64,000 bases of DNA. Source: Oligoflexus tunisiensis. Lineage in GTDB: Bacteria; Bdellovibrionota_B; Oligoflexia; Oligoflexales; Oligoflexaceae. The stretch lies in assembly GCF_001748245.1 (NCBI RefSeq), contig NZ_BDFO01000001.1, forward strand, positions 7,368,346 to 7,432,345, given 5' to 3'. Positions within the stretch are counted from its first letter, which is position 1; each line of letters begins with the position of its first letter. The notes below the pieces were generated by a model. That model searched no databases and was not told the origin of the DNA. It saw only the letters and a list, made by a program, of their open reading frames with translations. The position numbers were made by a program, and so were the translations under genes. Below are positions 60,182 to 64,000 of the stretch, piece after piece.

Positions 60182-61173
60182 GAAAACCATTCCGCCTGCA
60201 GCATCGGCTGCAAGTTTTTGAGTGTTTCCTGCAGTTCGGGGTAGCTGCGCGTCTCTCCGTGGAATACCCTGCGAATCAAATTCCCTGTGATTTCAATATA
60301 GCCTTCCAGCCAGCCCATGCCGTGATGCGGCGGGTTTCCTGAACCCAGTCGGGTGTCCTTGCGAGTCAATACCCTTCGATCGCGGCCTTCGCCAATGAAA
60401 ATTTCATCGGGTCGCTCAAACGTCCAGGTGGCGCTGCGTTGGGAGCCCAGCACGTTGACCTCGAAGTGATTGGTGGCGCCGTGAATGGTTTTGGAAATCG
60501 AACCCATGGCGCGGCCTGCGTTAGGGTATTGCAGCATCAACTGCACATGCGAGTCGCGATGCGGGCTGTCCGAGTTGATGAAGGATCGCCAGCCGCGAAC
60601 CTGCGTGGGGGCGTGTCCGAAGAGGAAACTCACAGCATCAACCCAGTGCGTGGCAATGTCGAGGTACACATCGTAGGCGCCGGCCAGACTGATATCATCC
60701 TTCCAGGTGCGTGCTCCTTTTTCCTGAGTCAGGGCGCGTTCTGCGGTGGACGCCTGCCAGTAGCGGCCTTCGATGGCGATCACGGTGCCGAATTCACCCT
60801 CCATCAGCATATGCCTTAAGGTTTGGAGACCCCAGGTCTGACGATAAACATGCAGGATGGCGGTCGGCGTTTTCACGTCCCTGAGTTGATGCAGTTCATC
60901 GAGATTCACGCAGGCCGGCTTTTCACAGAGGATGGCGGGAAAGCCCGAGCGGGCCGCATCCCGAATGGTGGCCGCATGCAGGCCATGGGGATTGGCGATA
61001 CAGAGGAGCGGCTTTTCATATTTTTTCCGCTCATGCGCGAGCGAGGCATCGCGTTCCAGCCATACAGGCATTTCGAGGCCCAGCCCGGGGTGCAATACCT
61101 TCAGGCAGGCAAGACTTTTGGCAATGGCATGTCCGGCACGACCTGTTCCGAGTATTAAGGGTGTAACAGTCAT
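60178..61173 (-). CDS. Gfo/Idh/MocA family oxidoreductase
   Basis: The N-terminal Rossmann domain begins PLILGTGRAGHAIAKSL and has LCIANPHGLHAATIRDAARSGFPAILCEKPACVNLDE, including the family's EKP motif. A C-terminal alpha/beta domain follows. These enzymes oxidise sugars or related compounds with NAD(P). The second ATG (61173) has GGGGA upstream. An in-frame ATG at 61185 is possible. It ends in a 4-base convergent overlap with the SDR gene. The substrate is unknown. Confidence 0.9.
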   Translation of the reverse strand: MTVTPLILGTGRAGHAIAKSLACLKVLHPGLGLEMPVWLERDASLAHERKKYEKPLLCIANPHGLHAATIRDAARSGFPAILCEKPACVNLDELHQLRDVKTPTAILHVYRQTWGLQTLRHMLMEGEFGTVIAIEGRYWQASTAERALTQEKGARTWKDDISLAGAYDVYLDIATHWVDAVSFLFGHAPTQVRGWRSFINSDSPHRDSHVQLMLQYPNAGRAMGSISKTIHGATNHFEVNVLGSQRSATWTFERPDEIFIGEGRDRRVLTRKDTRLGSGNPPHHGMGWLEGYIEITGNLIRRVFHGETRSYPELQETLKNLQPMLQAEWFS

Positions 61174-61286
61174 AAAGTTCCCCATCGTCGAAAGTTCTGC
61201 GCTCCAGCGCCCGGAGATGCGGGTTGCCAGGCTGTCCTTTCTTTATCACAATCAACCTGAACTTCCTTATGTGAAGAGGACATTCC

Positions 61287-62300
61287 ATGAAGATGAAGAC
61301 AAGGCTATGGTTTTTGCTTTTTGTCCTTTCCCTGGCCGGGGCAGGTTGCACTCATACGGAGATAAGTCCTCAGGGGCCGGCCTATGACGCGGAGCTCAGT
61401 AACTTTGAGTATCCAAGGCCCGTTCATTTTTTGGAGTTGTCGAGCCAGGGGCAGAGGCTGCGCATGGCCTTTATGCTGGCGGAACCGGCGAAAGCCAACG
61501 GGCGGACCGTTCTTCTTTTGCATGGGAAAAATTTCTCGGGGCACTACTGGGAACCCACCACGGCTGCTCTGGTGGCCAAGGGGTATCGAGTACTCGTGCC
61601 GGACCAGATTGGATTTGGGAAGTCTTCGAAGCCCGGGTCCTATCAATATAGTTTTCATCAGCTCGCGGCACTGACGGAACAACTGATGAACCATTTGAAA
61701 ATCGATAAGATCTCGGTCGTCGGTCATTCGATGGGTGGGATGCTGGCGACACGCATGGCTTTGATGTATCCGACGCGTGTGGAAAAGCTTGCGCTGGTGA
61801 ATCCGATCGGTCTTGAGGATTGGAAAACTGTGGTTCCTTATGCAACGGTGGATGAGGTCTATGCGGGTGAATTGAAGGCGGATGAGGCGAGCATTCGGGA
61901 GTATCAGAAGAATTCCTACTTCGGAGGTCAATGGAAGCCGGAGTATGAAAAACATATTGACGTTCTTGCCGGCTGGACACGGCATCCTGATTATCCGAAG
62001 GTGGCCTGGGTCGCGGCGCTCACCTCGGACATGATCTTCACGCAACCCGTGCTTTATGAATTCAGTAACATTCGAGCCCCTACCCTTCTCATCATTGGAC
62101 AGCGCGACCGCACCGCCTTGGGAAAAGCCCGTGCGCCCGCATCGGTCCGTTCATCACTTGGGAATTATCCTGAACTTGGACGCAAGACTGCGCGTGCGAT
62201 ACCAAAAGCCAGTCTTGTGGAAATCAGGGAGGCCGGGCATATGCCGCAGGTGGAGCAGTTTTCGGTCTATATGGATGCCTTGAGTCATTTCCTGGAATAA
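61287..62300 (+). CDS. Lipoprotein alpha/beta hydrolase
   Basis: A lipoprotein signal with AGAGC (Cys21) precedes an alpha/beta-hydrolase domain: oxyanion region VLLLHGKNFSGHYW, VPDQIGFGKSS, nucleophile Ser148 in GHSMGG, acid in LLIIGQRD and His in REAGHMPQVE. The full catalytic triad is therefore visible. It is probably anchored in the outer membrane facing the periplasm, acting on esters, lactones or amides. GAGGA precedes the ATG. The upstream neighbour is divergent. Confidence 0.92.
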   Translation: MKMKTRLWFLLFVLSLAGAGCTHTEISPQGPAYDAELSNFEYPRPVHFLELSSQGQRLRMAFMLAEPAKANGRTVLLLHGKNFSGHYWEPTTAALVAKGYRVLVPDQIGFGKSSKPGSYQYSFHQLAALTEQLMNHLKIDKISVVGHSMGGMLATRMALMYPTRVEKLALVNPIGLEDWKTVVPYATVDEVYAGELKADEASIREYQKNSYFGGQWKPEYEKHIDVLAGWTRHPDYPKVAWVAALTSDMIFTQPVLYEFSNIRAPTLLIIGQRDRTALGKARAPASVRSSLGNYPELGRKTARAIPKASLVEIREAGHMPQVEQFSVYMDALSHFLE

Positions 62301-62351
62301 ATCTGGAAGCACGACAGGACTGCCCAACAAGATTGGCAGCCAAATGCTTCG

Positions 62352-62750
62352 TTATTGGAGTGGCGCTATAATTTCGATACCCCAGGGCTCAAAATCGCGA
62401 CGGTTCTGTGTTGCAATCGGCAGATCAAGAATTTTGGCGGTGGCCCCGATAAAAAGATCTTCGGTGTGAAGGGTGATCCCTTTCGCAGCCATTTCCGCGC
62501 GTTTTTCCGCTGCAAGAGCTGCGATTTCTGGGCTTACTGAGATGACATCAATATCGCCATCGTCGATGAGTTTCCTGAAACTCGCCAAGGCTTTTTTCGA
62601 ATTCGCCTTTCTCAGCCCGTATTCCGTTTCATAGATGACGACGACTGATGTGGCTGCGCTTGGCAGAGTTTCGAAGAAGGCAAAGGCCTTTTCCCGAAGT
62701 TCCACGTTCTTGCTGACCAGGGCTGAAAGGACACTTGTATCGATGATCAA
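62352..62750 (-). CDS. VapC-type PIN-domain toxin
   Basis: PIN domain RNase toxin of 132 residues. Acidic residues are Asp4 (MIIDTSVL), Glu41 (YETEYGL), Asp98 (TEDLFIGATA) and Asp119, with Asn116 in the ATQNRRDF block. VapC toxins cleave tRNA or rRNA when the antitoxin is degraded. The TTG start has GGAGG 5 nt upstream. It lies 17 bases after the antitoxin gene, the standard antitoxin-first order. Confidence 0.92.
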   Translation of the reverse strand: MIIDTSVLSALVSKNVELREKAFAFFETLPSAATSVVVIYETEYGLRKANSKKALASFRKLIDDGDIDVISVSPEIAALAAEKRAEMAAKGITLHTEDLFIGATAKILDLPIATQNRRDFEPWGIEIIAPLQ

Positions 62751-62767
62751 TCGCTCCTCCTTCGGGA

Positions 62768-63055
62768 TTACTTAACATCCACTTCCTTTATGGGACCACG
62801 TAGCTCTCCAAAATCCTCCGAGTATATTCCCTCGTCCTCGGCGGCTTTCATGAAGTCCCGCATCAGTTTTGCCCGTCGCTGTCGCTTGAGTTCCAAAAGT
62901 AGCTGAAGGTCTTTCTCGCCGATGATTGCGCCTGCCGGCTCCCCACTTACCTGGATGCGCTGGGGCGCGCGCTGTGCAGCTTTCACCAGTTCTGACATCC
63001 TGTTCTTCGCTTCGGAAACAGACAATGGTTGGTCAGTTTTCCTTGCGTTCGTCAT
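62768..63055 (-). CDS. Phd/YefM-type antitoxin
   Basis: The 95-residue protein begins after GAGGAG (8 nt) at ATG 63055. The N-terminal half (SVSEAKNRMSELVKAAQRAPQRIQVSGEPAGAIIGEKDLQLL) is the Phd/YefM DNA-binding fold. The C-terminal half, acidic and probably unfolded until bound, ends EDFGELRGPIKEVDVK. It neutralises the adjacent PIN toxin and probably autoregulates the pair. An in-frame upstream start at 63118 lacks a good ribosome-binding site. Confidence 0.88.
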   Translation of the reverse strand: MTNARKTDQPLSVSEAKNRMSELVKAAQRAPQRIQVSGEPAGAIIGEKDLQLLLELKRQRRAKLMRDFMKAAEDEGIYSEDFGELRGPIKEVDVK

Positions 63056-63369
63056 GGCTCGATCTCCTCGAAAATTTGGAGCTTGCCGCTCCTTTGACTG
63101 TTTATCGGAAAAATCCAACTTCAGGTCAAGAGGATTTCTGGCCTTCGGGCTATCTGGCCTTCTTAAGGAATTAAATAGCTGTTTTATTTATGAAAGTTTC
63201 CAAACAACTTTCGACAAGACCCCAGGCGGCATAAGGTCCAGTTTGCACAACTCTTTTTTAAGACTATGCAATCATCTAAAAATATTGGGAATTGTTGGTT
63301 CATCAAGGAGGGAAACGGCAGGCGGGGCAGAGGCCCCGCGAGATGCGGCACGCAGCGAGCCTACCACAC

Positions 63370-64000
63370 TTAAAAAGGGACAACCTTCTGGTTGATTCGC
63401 CCAAATATACTCTTCCCGGCATCATCAAACATTTCGATCTCCACGCGGTCGCCATACTGAAGGAACGGTGTGGTCATGGTTCCGGTATCAATTTTCTCGA
63501 TCATGCGTTTTTCCGCGAGGCATGAGGAGCCGCGGCTGCGATCCTCGTTCGAAACCGTGCCACTGCCGAGTATGGTTCCCGCAGTATAGGAACGGGTCTT
63601 GGCGATATGCGCGATGAGATCATGGAAGGAGAAATGCATTTCCGGACCGGCATTGGGATCCCCGAAAAGTTTGCCGTTCAGCCATGTTTTGAGCGGGCGA
63701 TGCACGCGTCCTTCTTTCCAGGACGAACCGAGTTCATCCGGTGTTACCGCGAAAGGAGCGAAGGCGGAAGCGGGTTTCGATTGGAAAAAGCCGAAGCCTT
63801 TTTGCAATTCCACGGGAATAAGATTCCGGAGGGAAACGTCATTCACCACCATGACGAGGCGAATGTATTTTTCGGCATCGGCTTTCTTTGTGCCCTGCGG
63901 CAGGTCACCGAGTATCACCGCCACTTCCGATTCAAAATCACAGCCCCAGGCCACATCCGCGAGGCGGATATCTTCCGTTGGTCCAAGGAACACGCCGGAT
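63370..64000 (-). CDS. Fumarylacetoacetate hydrolase family protein, N-terminus outside window
   Basis: The open frame runs off the right edge and ~210 C-terminal residues are seen. WGCDFESEVAVILGD (metal Glu/Asp region), GFGFFQSKPASAFAPFAVTPDELG, LNGKLFGDPNAGPEMHFSFHDLIAHIAKTR and AGTILGSGTVSNEDRSRGSSCLAEKR are family blocks. The enzyme hydrolyses fumarylacetoacetate or related diketo acids, for example in tyrosine degradation. A GC-rich hairpin about 30 bases past the stop lacks a T-run. The 251-base gap before the antitoxin gene holds no other gene. Confidence 0.92.
   Translation of the reverse strand, partial: SGVFLGPTEDIRLADVAWGCDFESEVAVILGDLPQGTKKADAEKYIRLVMVVNDVSLRNLIPVELQKGFGFFQSKPASAFAPFAVTPDELGSSWKEGRVHRPLKTWLNGKLFGDPNAGPEMHFSFHDLIAHIAKTRSYTAGTILGSGTVSNEDRSRGSSCLAEKRMIEKIDTGTMTTPFLQYGDRVEIEMFDDAGKSIFGRINQKVVPF

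Overview
The window is about 64 kb of gene-dense, moderately GC-rich chromosome from a Gram-negative bacterium. Evidence for an outer membrane is lpxC, at least six lipoproteins with clear lipoboxes, and two predicted outer-membrane proteins. The combination of RNase Y, a Fis homologue, very many TPR proteins, a receiver-TPR fusion and several proteins with no recognisable family suggests a deep-branching delta-type lineage (Bdellovibrionota/Oligoflexia-like). That placement is inferred from gene content and protein style, not from a marker-gene comparison. Non-ATG starts (GTG, TTG, and one probable ATT) supported by Shine-Dalgarno sequences are common.

Layout. 1-1.9 kb: thioredoxin-like protein, rnhB and yraN (+). 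1.9-6.1 kb: rplS, a hemerythrin-like protein, a glycerophosphodiesterase, an IscA-like protein, a winged-helix regulator and a lipoprotein. 6.1-9.7 kb: lipoproteins (one TPR) and a two-gene unit of unknown function. 9.7-17.8 kb (-): selO and gltA, then the overlapping chain def-rpe-hutH-secreted protein-rhomboid. 17.8-21.5 kb (-): lon, a J-less DnaJ-CTD-like protein and grpE. 21.7 kb (+): fis. 22.2-26.9 kb (-): tRNA-Gln, prs, rplY, pth, rpsF, rplI and dnaB, ending in a tandem array of 49-bp copies of the dnaB 3' end. 26.9-29.9 kb (-): ClpB-like AAA+ protein and a DUF1844 protein.

30-31.6 kb is a small accessory island: tRNA-Leu, then a MosA/MosB-type HTH-Fic pair behind AT-rich operator palindromes, and a separate palindrome with a small ORF. 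31.6-35.8 kb: lipoprotein, rpmI-rplT (no infC), a secreted protein and an inositol monophosphatase-like protein. 36-40.5 kb (+): RNase Y lacking the KH GXXG loop, TPR protein, receiver-TPR protein and an unknown protein. 40.5-50.6 kb: dnaK, zinc-ribbon membrane protein, CheY-like protein, a ComEC core without its nuclease domain, lpxC, a FadB-like protein with an unknown partner, and a TPR protein. 50.7-51.1 kb: GC-rich 43-bp tandem repeat. 51.1-55.6 kb: a TetR regulator divergent from an outer-membrane/lipoprotein trio. 55.6-57.8 kb (-): recN and a tRNA-Lys/Glu/Thr cluster. 58-62.3 kb: R3H/RG-rich RNA-binding protein with a probable AUU start, SDR dehydrogenase, Gfo/Idh/MocA oxidoreductase and a lipoprotein hydrolase. 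62.3-63.1 kb: Phd/VapC toxin-antitoxin pair. 63.4-64 kb: partial fumarylacetoacetate hydrolase.

Themes are protein quality control (lon, grpE, dnaK, ClpB-like, rhomboid, def), translation and RNA turnover (six ribosomal proteins, pth, rny, R3H, five tRNAs), envelope biogenesis, and signalling through TPR and receiver domains. Several proteins belong to known families but lack the expected catalytic or ligand residues, and two tandem-repeat arrays are present. These are the most unusual parts of the window.
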